A DNA stretch of 35,847 nucleotides. Source: a bacterium (GTDB lineage: Bacteria > KSB1 > UBA2214). Below, in pieces: positions 27,580 through 34,985 of the stretch; position 1 is the stretch's first letter; each line of letters starts with the position of its first letter. Location: positions 1 through 35,847 of the forward strand of contig JAKQKF010000405.1 in the NCBI GenBank assembly GCA_029560815.1. The letters are read 5' to 3'. Under the pieces are notes generated by a model. It was given only the letters and a program-made list of their open reading frames with translations. It was not told where the DNA came from and did no database searches. A program made the translations under genes and the position numbers.

Positions 27580-27608
27580 AGACCGGCCGTACCGGCCTGC
27601 AGGGCTCC
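27570..27608. terminator. Large hairpin between convergent glpK and metallopeptidase genes
   Basis: Perfect 9-bp arms GGAGCCCTG (27570-27578) and CAGGGCTCC (27600-27608) enclose a smaller hairpin GGCCG-TAC-CGGCC (27585-27597). The left arm includes the last codons and stop of glpK. Neither side has a U-tract, so it is either a bidirectional transcript end without the classic tail or an mRNA 3'-stabilising structure. Confidence 0.5.
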
Positions 27609-27617
27609 GTGTCCAGG

Positions 27618-29288
27618 CTACAGTCCCAGCTCGGTCAGCACCGGGTAGGAGGGACGGATATCGATCGGCACGTTTTTCAGCGCCTCGACCATCTTTTGCA
27701 TCACCGGAGTCATGACCCGGTACTTTTCAACGAATTTTTTAGCGCCCTCATAATCGCCGGTCGCCTGGAACATCAGCACCTCACGAGCCAGGTCGTTGAG
27801 CACCGGCAGCACTCTGGTTTCATCCAGGGTGAGCTTGCCCTCCCCGTCGAGCAAAAAAGCTCCCTTGTCGAAACAGTAATTCCACTGGATGGCCACACCC
27901 CCGCCGTGGGCCTCATTGATCCCGAAGCGGATCGAGCGCAGCATTCCGCCCAGGTAGCTGGCGTACATCCCGTACTCCATCTCCTGCGGAAAGATCCCCT
28001 TCTCCATCATCAGCTTCATATTGATAATGCCCAGGACGTCCGCCTTGCACTCCTCGAGCACCGAATAGAGCTCTTTCATCTTTCTGGCGACATCGATTTT
28101 TTCGCCGTTCTCCAGGGTGATCATCCCAGGCCCGAGGCCGTGGCTCACCTCATGCATGAGCACGTGGTTGAAATAGGCGTCGAATGAGACCGCGGCGAGC
28201 GGCTGGTAGGCCAGCACGGTATTGACGATCGGGATCCAGCATTTCTCATACTTGGCCTTGGCGATGTTTTTGAGCATCACCTTCTTGGATCCCTTGGCCT
28301 CGCGCACCCGTTCGTCATTGGGCAGATTGAAGGCGGTGGTCTGGACGCCCGCCTTGGTGTCACCAGCGGAGAAGAGTTCCTGCACCACCTTGATCGGGGA
28401 GGAGCTGCCGCGGCCGAAATTCTTGTACTGGTCGGGGATGGGCAGGTTCGCCTCCATGTCGTTGAGATGGCCGGCGATCGCTTCGAGCTTTTTACTCTCG
28501 GCGTGATCGACGAGGCAGATGAAGGCTTCGTAGGCCGCCTTGTAGTTGAAGAGATTGTCTTCATAGACTTCGTAGGGCCCGATCACGACCTCAAGGTCGC
28601 CGGCAAGATCCATCCAGGCCATGTCGCTCTCGTAATAGTCGTCGGTCCGCAGCCCCCGGGCGCGCAGGCGCAGGAAATTGACCAGTGTGGGATCGTCGCT
28701 GAGGCTCGCTGCGGCCTCGAGATGTTTGGCCGCCTCTTCCACCAGGGGCTGCCAAAAGGTATGATAGGGCACCGCGGTGAGGCGCTCGCCGTCGCGGCGG
28801 ATCACTGTAAAGCTGCCCTCGAAAGCGGCTTTCTCATCCGGGTGGGCGGCAACCCAGGCCTCGAACTCTGCGCGCGTCAGATCGGCGGGGTAAAAACCGG
28901 CTCCGGCCGGTTTGGCCTGGCCGGTCAGCCAGGGAGCGTCGTGGTCGAGGCGGTTCCACGGGCCGAACATGATTTGAAACATCTCGAGATAGGGGGCGTT
29001 TGACGGATTTTTGTCATTCTGCAGCTTTTTCAGCAGCGCGGGATTGTCGGGGTGGACCTGCCGCAAAAAGAGCTGGTCCATCACCCGGGCCGCACGCATG
29101 ATCTCAACCAGGGCCATCCGGTCCGCGGGGGAGAGAGGCGAAAGGTCGCACTCGAGGGTGACCGGAGCGAGTTTATCGAGTTCGGCCTGGACGGCCGTCA
29201 CCGCCGCTCTGGCCGGAAAGTCGGCCCGGGTGCGGCAGCCGGAGAGAGCAAGGGCAAGGATCATAAGGACTCCGATGGAAAGACGCAT
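27618..29288 (-). CDS. M49 (dipeptidyl peptidase III)-like zinc metallopeptidase lipoprotein
   Basis: 556 residues. A lipoprotein signal peptide ends in the lipobox ALSGC (about residues 13-18). The zinc site is HEVSHGLGPG with H379-E380-xx-H383, and a second motif EECKAD at 412-417 supplies the next ligand and conserved acid. Classical M49 enzymes have the expanded motif HExxGH and EECRAE/D about 50-60 residues later. This protein has plain HExxH and a 33-residue gap, as I recall for the M49-like family also seen fused to Nudix domains. It probably removes dipeptides or degrades peptides in the periplasm or at the outer membrane. GAGGAG precedes the ATG, and a promoter-like pair lies upstream, so it can be transcribed separately from the receptor gene before it. 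Confidence 0.8.
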   Translation of the reverse strand: MRLSIGVLMILALALSGCRTRADFPARAAVTAVQAELDKLAPVTLECDLSPLSPADRMALVEIMRAARVMDQLFLRQVHPDNPALLKKLQNDKNPSNAPYLEMFQIMFGPWNRLDHDAPWLTGQAKPAGAGFYPADLTRAEFEAWVAAHPDEKAAFEGSFTVIRRDGERLTAVPYHTFWQPLVEEAAKHLEAAASLSDDPTLVNFLRLRARGLRTDDYYESDMAWMDLAGDLEVVIGPYEVYEDNLFNYKAAYEAFICLVDHAESKKLEAIAGHLNDMEANLPIPDQYKNFGRGSSSPIKVVQELFSAGDTKAGVQTTAFNLPNDERVREAKGSKKVMLKNIAKAKYEKCWIPIVNTVLAYQPLAAVSFDAYFNHVLMHEVSHGLGPGMITLENGEKIDVARKMKELYSVLEECKADVLGIINMKLMMEKGIFPQEMEYGMYASYLGGMLRSIRFGINEAHGGGVAIQWNYCFDKGAFLLDGEGKLTLDETRVLPVLNDLAREVLMFQATGDYEGAKKFVEKYRVMTPVMQKMVEALKNVPIDIRPSYPVLTELGL

Positions 29289-29339
29289 ATTAAACTCCTC
29301 AGGAAGAGTTCACTGATGGATACAACGGTTTGGTTTGGG

Positions 29340-29368
29340 AATATAAGCCCGGAGGGAAATAAATGCAA
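29340..29368 (-). promoter_or_regulatory. Promoter candidate for the metallopeptidase lipoprotein
   Basis: On the minus strand TTGCAT (complement of 29363-29368) and TATATT (complement of 29340-29345) are separated by 17 bases. The -10 is near consensus and the -35 is weak. It lies just downstream of the receptor gene's hairpin and about 50 bases before the ATG at 29288. Confidence 0.45.
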
Positions 29369-29384
29369 GCCTAAAATGGAACAC

Positions 29385-29410
29385 GCGCCGGACGCGAGGG
29401 CATCCGGCGC
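29385..29410 (-). terminator. Stem-loop after the TonB-dependent receptor gene
   Basis: Minus-strand stem GCGCCGGA with TCCGGCGC, extended by TGC/GCG to about 11 bp around a CCTC loop, starting 9 bases beyond the receptor stop. The only T-rich run (CATTTT) follows about eight bases later, so termination is probable but not of the ideal kind. Confidence 0.55.
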
Positions 29411-29418
29411 CGGAGGGG

Positions 29419-31572
29419 TCAGATGGTCCCGCGCAGGGTGAGCACATAGTGCCGGATGGGCTGCAGGGTGCGCTCCATCTGGGTGTGGTTGTGGTTGCGC
29501 GCGTTGTTGATGTGGCCGCCGAGCGACCAGCTGTGGTAGTGCCAGGTAAGGTGGAGATCGAGGTTTTTCTGCGCCACCCGGTCTTCGTAAGGATAGAGTT
29601 TGACGTTGTCCAGACGTGCTATATAGCGATAGTCGGCGCTGATCTCGAAGGGGCCTTTGGCGTAGAGCAGGGTGGTCTGGGAAATATGGCGCGGCCGGTA
29701 GGCGAGGGTCTGGTCGAGCTCCAGATCCCGCGGATCCATCCAGGTATAGGCGGTTTGCAGGGAGAGACCGGGGAGCCAGGGCTGCAGCCGCAGGCCGGTC
29801 TCGATGCCGCTGATGCGGGCGCGGGTGACATTGATGAACTGGATCTCCTGAGTGACCGTCGGCTCCGGCTCGATCAGGTCCCAGTAATCGCTGCTGAAAC
29901 CGCTGATGTCCAGCGAGAGCATGGGGAGGAGGAGCAGGCTGGCGCCGATCTCGTGTGACCATGCGGTCTCCGATTTCAGATCAGGATTGGGCACCAGCTG
30001 CAGGCCTGAATAGACCGAGTTGGAAAAACGCTCGGACATCGAGGCGGCGCGGAATCCACTGCCGGAGGAGCCGCGCAGGGAGAGCCAGGGGCGGGCGTGC
30101 CAGACCAGTCCAACCTTCGGGCTCAAATTTTCATCCTGGAAGCCGGTGTCAACCCTCTGCAGGTCGTACCGGGCTCCGAGGGTCAGGGCGAGATCCGCCA
30201 AAAGCCGGCGCTCGTTCTGGATGTAGCCGGAGATGACATACTGGGTGTGGTCCCCGACCAGGCCGGATTCGACGATGTCCCACGACTCCTCGGTCCCGAA
30301 GGTGAGGGCGTTGATGTTGGAGAATTGGTAATCCCCCTGGATCTCCACCCCGATGCGGTTGGCCTGCGAGGCGTTGAGGTTGTCGTGAAAATAGTTCTTC
30401 CAGAAATTGCGGAAATAGGAGAGCCGTGTATTGAGAGCGAACCTGGAGCTCGCCGCCCAGCGGTGGAAGAGATTGAGCCCGAACTTGTCCGATTTCACCT
30501 TGTCGCCGATCGCCTCAGGGGCGACCGAGAGCGCCTCGCTCTGGCTGCGCCACATCAGGCCAGTGCCGTTATCGTTGGTCTCGAAATTGCTCGATAGGGT
30601 CAGGTTGGCTTTCGGGGTGAGCTGGCGCTGCCATTTGAAAAGGCCGTTGAGGCGCTGATACCAGCCGTTCTGGGCCTGGCCGGTGGACTGGTGGCGCCCG
30701 AGGGCGAGCATCACATTCGACTTGCCGATCCTGCGTGAATGGTCGATATCCAGATCATCGAAATGGAGCAGCCGGTCGGTCCAGCGCCACTCCGCGTACA
30801 TCGGCTTGTCATAAAAGCCCGCCGAAAAGCGGACGTGGGTCACAGGTTTGGCTGTGGCGTTTTTAGTGATGATGTTGACGACGCCGCCGAGTGCGCTGGA
30901 GCCGTAGAGGGCCGATCCCGCCCCCTTGACAATCTCGACGTGATCGACCTGGCTGGCTGGGACCATACTCCATTTGATGTCGCCGCTGTCTCCGGGCATG
31001 ACCGGCACGCCGTCGATCAGCATCAGCACGCGGCTGCCGGCGCCGTAATTATAGCCGGAGGAGCCCCTGATGTTGATCTGGCTGCCGATAAAATTCACCC
31101 CTGAGGCGCTTTCGAGAACCTTGTCGAGATAGACCTGGTTTTTCTGCGCCAGCTCCCGGGTGGTCATTACCCCGACGCTGGTGGGCGAATCCTCCAGGCT
31201 CTGGCGGCGCTTGCTGGCGGTTACTACCACCTCGCCGCTCTCGATCAGGGTCGGCTCGAGGGCGATGTCGAGCGCCACCACCGCATCGGTGGAAAGCGCG
31301 ATGGCCTTGCGGTTATAAACCCTGTAGCCCACAGCCGAGACGCGCAGGTCGTAGCTTCCGGCCGCCAGCGAGTTGATGCTGAAGCGGCCCTCCGCATCAC
31401 TGTTGGCGCCTAAAACAGTGCCCGGAATCATGACGTTGGCTCCGGGAATGGGCTCTCCGCTCCTGGCATCGATGACACGACCGCTGATCCGGCTGGAGTT
31501 TGCCCGGGCCGGCGGGGCAGGCAGCGCAATCAGGACCGTCAGCAGACAGTATAAAAACAGGCGCGCACGCAT
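29419..31572 (-). CDS. TonB-dependent receptor (BtuB/siderophore-receptor-like) with carboxypeptidase-like domain
   Basis: 717 residues. A signal peptide spans about 1-24 (LFLYCLLTVLIALPAPPARA). A carboxypeptidase-regulatory-like domain covers about 27-108 (SRISGRVIDARSGEPIPGAN ... GSYDLRVSAVGY). The plug is at about 115-235: GEVVVTASKR, SVGVMTTRELAQ, a secretin-like INIRGSSGYNYG, RVLMLIDGVPV and the hallmark EIVKGAGSALYGSSALGGVVNIIT. The barrel follows. The plug signatures are those of vitamin B12, haem or siderophore receptors more than SusC. It starts 3 bases after the upstream lipoprotein stop; GAGGAGAG overlaps that stop and sets the start. The pairing with a lipoprotein suggests a joint substrate-capture unit, ligand unknown. 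The C-terminus is not the canonical terminal phenylalanine (ends GTI). Confidence 0.88.
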   Translation of the reverse strand: MRARLFLYCLLTVLIALPAPPARANSSRISGRVIDARSGEPIPGANVMIPGTVLGANSDAEGRFSINSLAAGSYDLRVSAVGYRVYNRKAIALSTDAVVALDIALEPTLIESGEVVVTASKRRQSLEDSPTSVGVMTTRELAQKNQVYLDKVLESASGVNFIGSQINIRGSSGYNYGAGSRVLMLIDGVPVMPGDSGDIKWSMVPASQVDHVEIVKGAGSALYGSSALGGVVNIITKNATAKPVTHVRFSAGFYDKPMYAEWRWTDRLLHFDDLDIDHSRRIGKSNVMLALGRHQSTGQAQNGWYQRLNGLFKWQRQLTPKANLTLSSNFETNDNGTGLMWRSQSEALSVAPEAIGDKVKSDKFGLNLFHRWAASSRFALNTRLSYFRNFWKNYFHDNLNASQANRIGVEIQGDYQFSNINALTFGTEESWDIVESGLVGDHTQYVISGYIQNERRLLADLALTLGARYDLQRVDTGFQDENLSPKVGLVWHARPWLSLRGSSGSGFRAASMSERFSNSVYSGLQLVPNPDLKSETAWSHEIGASLLLLPMLSLDISGFSSDYWDLIEPEPTVTQEIQFINVTRARISGIETGLRLQPWLPGLSLQTAYTWMDPRDLELDQTLAYRPRHISQTTLLYAKGPFEISADYRYIARLDNVKLYPYEDRVAQKNLDLHLTWHYHSWSLGGHINNARNHNHTQMERTLQPIRHYVLTLRGTI

Positions 31573-31575
31573 GGG

Positions 31576-32427
31576 TCACTCTCCTCGCCGCGATGTGGCG
31601 GTGAGAGCGCCCGGAAGCTCCTGCTCCTGCCCGCTCCGGCGGGTGGCCGCCGGGAAAATGAGATTGAGATCCACATCCAGCTTTATGGTTTCTGGATTAC
31701 TGATCTTTATGCCGCTAAAGTTATAATAAGCCCCCTTGATGCTCTCCAGACCAATGCTCTTGCCCTCCTCGATGACCAGGGCGGCGACGAGCTTGTAGGT
31801 GCCGGGCTGAACCGGGATGATGTAGCGGGTTGAATCGAAACCGGCGTCGATCGGAAAAGAGAAGAAGAGGTCGAGCAGGCTGGTGGGCAGCAGGGGAGCC
31901 GTCGAGGCTGCCACTACTACCTTGCTTACTCCCGGGGGCCAGGCCCCCTGCACACGCAGCATCCCGCCAATGGCGCTGTTGACCCGGCGCTTGACCTTGG
32001 TGAGGTCGCAGAGGATGTCGATCTCCTGTACCATCTCATCCTTGCGGCTGACGGTCACCACGCCCGGGGAGAGATGATTCTCCGTGGGGAAGTAATAGCC
32101 TATGATGTTGGTTGCGTCCCAGGCCTGTCCTTTCTCCTTCCAGACCACGCCGATCGCCTGCAGCACAACCGGATCGGTATAAAAGGTGTAGCGGATGGAA
32201 TCCACACCGGTGGGCAGTGCATCGCCCAGGAGGATGTCGGCGATGGTCGAGGGCGGAAAGCGCAGGGCGGCGGCGAGACGGATCTGGTCGGTGTCCTCAG
32301 GCCAGGCACCGCTGAAGGTGATGGTGCCGGTAAAGCCGCTGACATGGGTCGGGGGTTTGATGCCGCTCTCGTCGTCACAGGCCAGGAAAAACAGGCCGAG
32401 CAGAAGAGCCAGGGAGGCAGCTTTCAT
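31576..32427 (-). CDS. Lipoprotein with a duplicated beta-rich domain
   Basis: 283 residues. Signal peptide and lipobox LFFLAC lie at about 11-17, so the mature protein should be lipid-anchored. The body is two similar halves. The first runs from GTITFSGAWPEDTDQIRLAA through VDSIRYTFYTDP. The second runs from GMLRVQGAWPPGVSKVVVAA through FDSTRYIIPVQP and ends in GTYKLVAALVIEEGKSIGLE. The shared landmarks are a GAWP turn, a short valine-rich strand, a hydrophobic stretch with an LL turn, and an SxRYxxxxxP strand. I do not recognise a named family. It is cotranscribed with the TonB-dependent receptor three bases downstream, so a surface or periplasmic ligand-binding role next to that receptor is likely but inferred. 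The distal C-terminus (RRSGQEQELPGALTATSRRGE) is charged and looks disordered. Confidence 0.68.
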   Translation of the reverse strand: MKAASLALLLGLFFLACDDESGIKPPTHVSGFTGTITFSGAWPEDTDQIRLAAALRFPPSTIADILLGDALPTGVDSIRYTFYTDPVVLQAIGVVWKEKGQAWDATNIIGYYFPTENHLSPGVVTVSRKDEMVQEIDILCDLTKVKRRVNSAIGGMLRVQGAWPPGVSKVVVAASTAPLLPTSLLDLFFSFPIDAGFDSTRYIIPVQPGTYKLVAALVIEEGKSIGLESIKGAYYNFSGIKISNPETIKLDVDLNLIFPAATRRSGQEQELPGALTATSRRGE

Positions 32428-32503
32428 AGGGGTATCCCGGATGGAATGAAAGAAAAGTTAACCGCGATAATGTATAACCGGCTGTAGGAGACGATTATTT
32501 CAT

Positions 32504-32541
32504 AAAAAAAGACGGGAGACCCCCTGGCGAGGATCTCCCGT
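32504..32541 (-). terminator. Rho-independent terminator of the FadL-type gene
   Basis: On the minus strand ACGGGAGA (complement of 32534-32541) pairs perfectly with TCTCCCGT (complement of 32512-32519), with a 14-base loop that can itself form CCT/AGG, followed by C and seven T residues. It starts about 32 bases after the stop codon. It separates the FadL-type gene from the lipoprotein/receptor pair. Confidence 0.88.
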
Positions 32542-32572
32542 AATGAACTCCAGTTGGAGGGCCGTTCAGGGA

Positions 32573-34012
32573 TTAGAAATTGTAATCCAGGCCGATCATA
32601 AAGTTATGGACGTTCATGGTGTAAGTGCCGCCCATGTTCTCGAAAGGCAGGGTGGCGGGCGACCATTCGACCGTCTTGTCGCCGATGAAGAGGTGCTCGT
32701 ACATCAGGCCGGCTTCGAACGGGCCGATGGGCAGGCCGAAACCGACGACGATCACATTGCGGCGGTTGATGTCGGGGATGGTCGGATTCATGGTCTCGTC
32801 GATGGCGGCGTTGGGCTCGCTATAGAAAGCGGCGCGCACCTTGGCATTGGCCAGGGCAAGACTGTACTCGGCCGCGATGCCCATGCGGATGCCGTCTTCC
32901 CAGTTCTGCTTCAGTTCGCTGATCTTGTTGCCATCGGTGTCGTTGACATCAATGATATCCCAGCTGGACCACTGGCTCAGAGCGACATCACCGGTGATGA
33001 GCAGATTCTCGATGCCGCTGTAGGCAAAGCCGATGCCGACATTGAGCGGCAGGGGCAGATCGGCCTTGACATCGGTCTTGGCGATCGCAGTCGCCTTGAC
33101 GCCGGAGTAGGCGCCGAGGAGCTGCTGATACTGCTGGGTGTTGATCATGTTCAGGGCGAGCAGCTGATCCAGGGTCAGTTTGACATTGCCCGGATCCTTG
33201 GCATAATAGGTTTCAGCACTGACGGTACCGTCGAGGGGGATGTCATTGTACCACTTGAGCGAGGCGCCAAGGGTCAGGGTCTTGATCGGTTTGTACTGCA
33301 CGCCAAATGCGGCGCCAAATCCCATGCCGCTGCCTTCGAGATTGGCCTCTGTCAGGAACTGATCGAAAGGAGAGAGCGCCGAGGCGCCCAGGGCCGCCTT
33401 GAGGGCTGCGTAGGCCGGCGTGTAGGTGACCGGATTGGGGGTGAAATTGGGTTTGCGGATCATGATGTCCGCGTACATCAGGGTCAGGCCGACGCCGACG
33501 GAGAACTGATCGTTCACCTTGTAGGCGAAGGTAGGCTGCAGGGCCATCACCTTGAGATCATCCTCATAGTCGAACTCGGGATAATCGGGATTATATTTGC
33601 TGGTGTTGAGCAGATCCCACTTGGCGCCGAGGCCGAAAGGCGCCCAGAAGCCGAGGCCATAGGCCATCTTTTCGTTGCTGTAGTAGACGCCGAAGGCCGG
33701 CATCAGAAAAGTCTTGGGCTCATTCTTGATCTCAGTGCTGGAGGTGCTGCTGAAGGGCGCGCCGTTGACAGCCGCAGCCGTATAGCCCACCGAGGGGGTG
33801 ATGAACTCGAGGCTGGCGCCGGCCTTGAGGCCCTTGCTCCAGACCAGACCGGCCGGATTCCAGAACATGCCGCTCCAGTCATTGCTGACTGCGCGGTAGT
33901 TGCCGCCCATGGTCGTGCTGCGAATGCCAACACCGGTGAGATCCACGCCGGCCGCAAAGAGGCTGGTGGCGATCAACATCAGGGCGAAAACAACAGTAAA
34001 TACTCTTTTCAT
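32573..34012 (-). CDS. OmpP1/FadL-family outer-membrane transporter
   Basis: About 479 residues. The signal peptide MKRVFTVVFALMLIATSLFA precedes a mature start AAGVDLTGVG. The segment GIRSTTMGGNYRAVSNDWSGMFWNPAGL (key elements STTMGG and NPAGL) is the FadL N-terminal hatch signature. The rest is a 14-stranded-barrel-like sequence ending in GLDYNF with terminal phenylalanine. FadL proteins let long-chain fatty acids and other hydrophobic compounds enter by lateral diffusion. GAGGAGG, six bases upstream, sets the start at 34012; the longer frame to 34099 lacks a signal peptide at its start and runs into the promoter. The promoter upstream carries two operator-like palindromes that match a third at the divergent TetR gene, so repression by that regulator is strongly suggested. 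Ends in an intrinsic terminator. Confidence 0.88.
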   Translation of the reverse strand: MKRVFTVVFALMLIATSLFAAGVDLTGVGIRSTTMGGNYRAVSNDWSGMFWNPAGLVWSKGLKAGASLEFITPSVGYTAAAVNGAPFSSTSSTEIKNEPKTFLMPAFGVYYSNEKMAYGLGFWAPFGLGAKWDLLNTSKYNPDYPEFDYEDDLKVMALQPTFAYKVNDQFSVGVGLTLMYADIMIRKPNFTPNPVTYTPAYAALKAALGASALSPFDQFLTEANLEGSGMGFGAAFGVQYKPIKTLTLGASLKWYNDIPLDGTVSAETYYAKDPGNVKLTLDQLLALNMINTQQYQQLLGAYSGVKATAIAKTDVKADLPLPLNVGIGFAYSGIENLLITGDVALSQWSSWDIIDVNDTDGNKISELKQNWEDGIRMGIAAEYSLALANAKVRAAFYSEPNAAIDETMNPTIPDINRRNVIVVGFGLPIGPFEAGLMYEHLFIGDKTVEWSPATLPFENMGGTYTMNVHNFMIGLDYNF

Positions 34013-34085
34013 GCTTCCCTCCTCAGGAAAGTTGAATGTCCGTAAATCTGCATGACAGCTGTAATGACCATACAATGCTACAAAA

Positions 34086-34098
34086 TGAATTTGCTTCA
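34086..34098. promoter_or_regulatory. Operator-like palindrome C, at the +1 region of the FadL-type promoter
   Basis: TGAATTTGCTTCA has TGAA/TTCA arms around five bases and matches site A (34139-34151) at ten of thirteen positions. It lies immediately downstream of the minus-strand -10 (34102-34107), over the expected transcription start of the FadL-type gene, where a bound TetR dimer would block initiation. Confidence 0.55.
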
Positions 34099-34101
34099 TA
34101 T

Positions 34102-34130
34102 AGTTTACTCAAAAAAAGTGCCATTGTCAA
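34102..34130 (-). promoter_or_regulatory. Promoter of the FadL-type gene
   Basis: On the minus strand TTGACA (complement of 34125-34130), 17 bases, TAAACT (complement of 34102-34107). The -35 is perfect and the -10 matches four of six. The transcription start should lie near 34095, inside operator C. Confidence 0.72.
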
Positions 34131-34138
34131 TAAAAAAG

Positions 34139-34151
34139 TGAATTGCGTTCA
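34139..34151. promoter_or_regulatory. Operator-like palindrome A, upstream of the FadL-type -35
   Basis: TGAATTGCGTTCA; its reverse complement TGAACGCAATTCA differs from site B at one base. It lies 8 bases upstream of the FadL-type -35 element, between the two divergent promoters. Confidence 0.68.
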
Positions 34152-34178
34152 TTATATTTGCCGGGGTCAATAATCTGA

Positions 34179-34207
34179 TTGATTTTACCTCGATAATTTC
34201 CTATATT
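34179..34207 (+). promoter_or_regulatory. Promoter of the TetR-family gene
   Basis: TTGATT (34179-34184), 17-base spacer, TATATT (34202-34207). The last base of the -10 is the first base of operator B, so the regulator probably represses its own gene. Confidence 0.72.
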
Positions 34208-34219
34208 GAACGCAGTTCA
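34207..34219. promoter_or_regulatory. Operator-like palindrome B, over the start region of the TetR gene
   Basis: TGAACGCAGTTCA, with five-base arms TGAAC/GTTCA around GCA. It is the inverted, one-mismatch copy of site A and covers the bases just after the TetR -10. Confidence 0.7.
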
Positions 34220-34266
34220 GTTTCCGCCGCCACACAGCGGCGGGGTCAGTGTGAAGTGAGGAGAAA

Positions 34267-34845
34267 ATGAGCTCAGGTAAACGTGAAAAAATACTCAAGG
34301 CCGCGATCAGCGTCTTTGCCAGCCGCGGTTTTTATAATGCCAAAATGGAAGACATCGCCCGCGAAGCCGGCGTCGCCGTCGGCACTACCTACCTCTATTT
34401 CGAAAACAAGGACGATTTGATGATCTCCATTTTCGAGGAGGAGATGGAACCGCTCATCAACCGCATGCGCGAGAATATGGCTGCCAAGACGACTGCGACT
34501 GAAAAGATCGCCACCTTTATTCACAGCCACCTCACCTTCGTCGAGCGCAATCCTGATATGGCCCATCTGCTTGAAGTGGAGATGCGCTTCTGCAGCCAGT
34601 TCATCCTCGGCTACCACGGCGGCCGCTTCAAGGAGTACCTCGATCTCATCTCCGCCGCCCTGGTGGAGGGACAGATCTCGGGCGAATTCAGGACCACGAT
34701 CCATCCCTCCATCTTCAAGCAGATCGTTTTCGGCGCTGTGGATCAGATCGCCACCAACTACACCGTCAACAAGCCCAAACGCTTGCTGCTCTCCAGCTTT
34801 GCCGACGAGATCACCTCGGTGATCCTGCATGGTATCACCAAATAG
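34267..34845 (+). CDS. TetR-family transcriptional regulator
   Basis: 192 residues, normal TetR length. The N-terminal helix-turn-helix domain (about 1-60) is canonical: KREKILKAAISVFASRGFYN, MEDIAREAGVAVGTTYLYFENKDDL. The C-terminal domain is helical and ligand-binding, with no readable ligand signature. It is divergent from a FadL-type porin and followed by etfB and etfA, which parallels TetR-type regulators (FadR/YsiA-like) controlling fatty-acid degradation with acyl-CoA as inducer; that ligand is inferred. GAGGAG precedes the ATG. Three matching palindromes in the upstream region are its likely operators, giving autoregulation plus control of the porin. Confidence 0.9.
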   Translation: MSSGKREKILKAAISVFASRGFYNAKMEDIAREAGVAVGTTYLYFENKDDLMISIFEEEMEPLINRMRENMAAKTTATEKIATFIHSHLTFVERNPDMAHLLEVEMRFCSQFILGYHGGRFKEYLDLISAALVEGQISGEFRTTIHPSIFKQIVFGAVDQIATNYTVNKPKRLLLSSFADEITSVILHGITK

Positions 34846-34985
34846 ACGCTTTTCAGCTCCCGGCGTTTTTCTGCCCGGGCGCCAGTCCTGTGCCATAAAC
34901 ACCTTGATTGTAACCGCCGGCCCGGACTGCTCTTTCTCTGCATCTCTTCCTGACCATTAATCCCTTGTGAAAGGAGCCAACGCGC

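Noticed and set aside
32543..34045. A 500-codon plus-strand open frame
   Set aside because: It is antisense to the FadL-type gene, which has signal peptide, NPAGL signature, promoter and terminator.
34013..34099. Longer start for the FadL-type gene
   Set aside because: It runs into operator C and the transcription start; the signal peptide begins at 34012 with GAGGAGG upstream.
34846..34985. Possible terminator between the TetR gene and etfB
   Set aside because: Only a weak 5-bp CCCGG/CCGGG pairing with no following U-tract; not enough to call.
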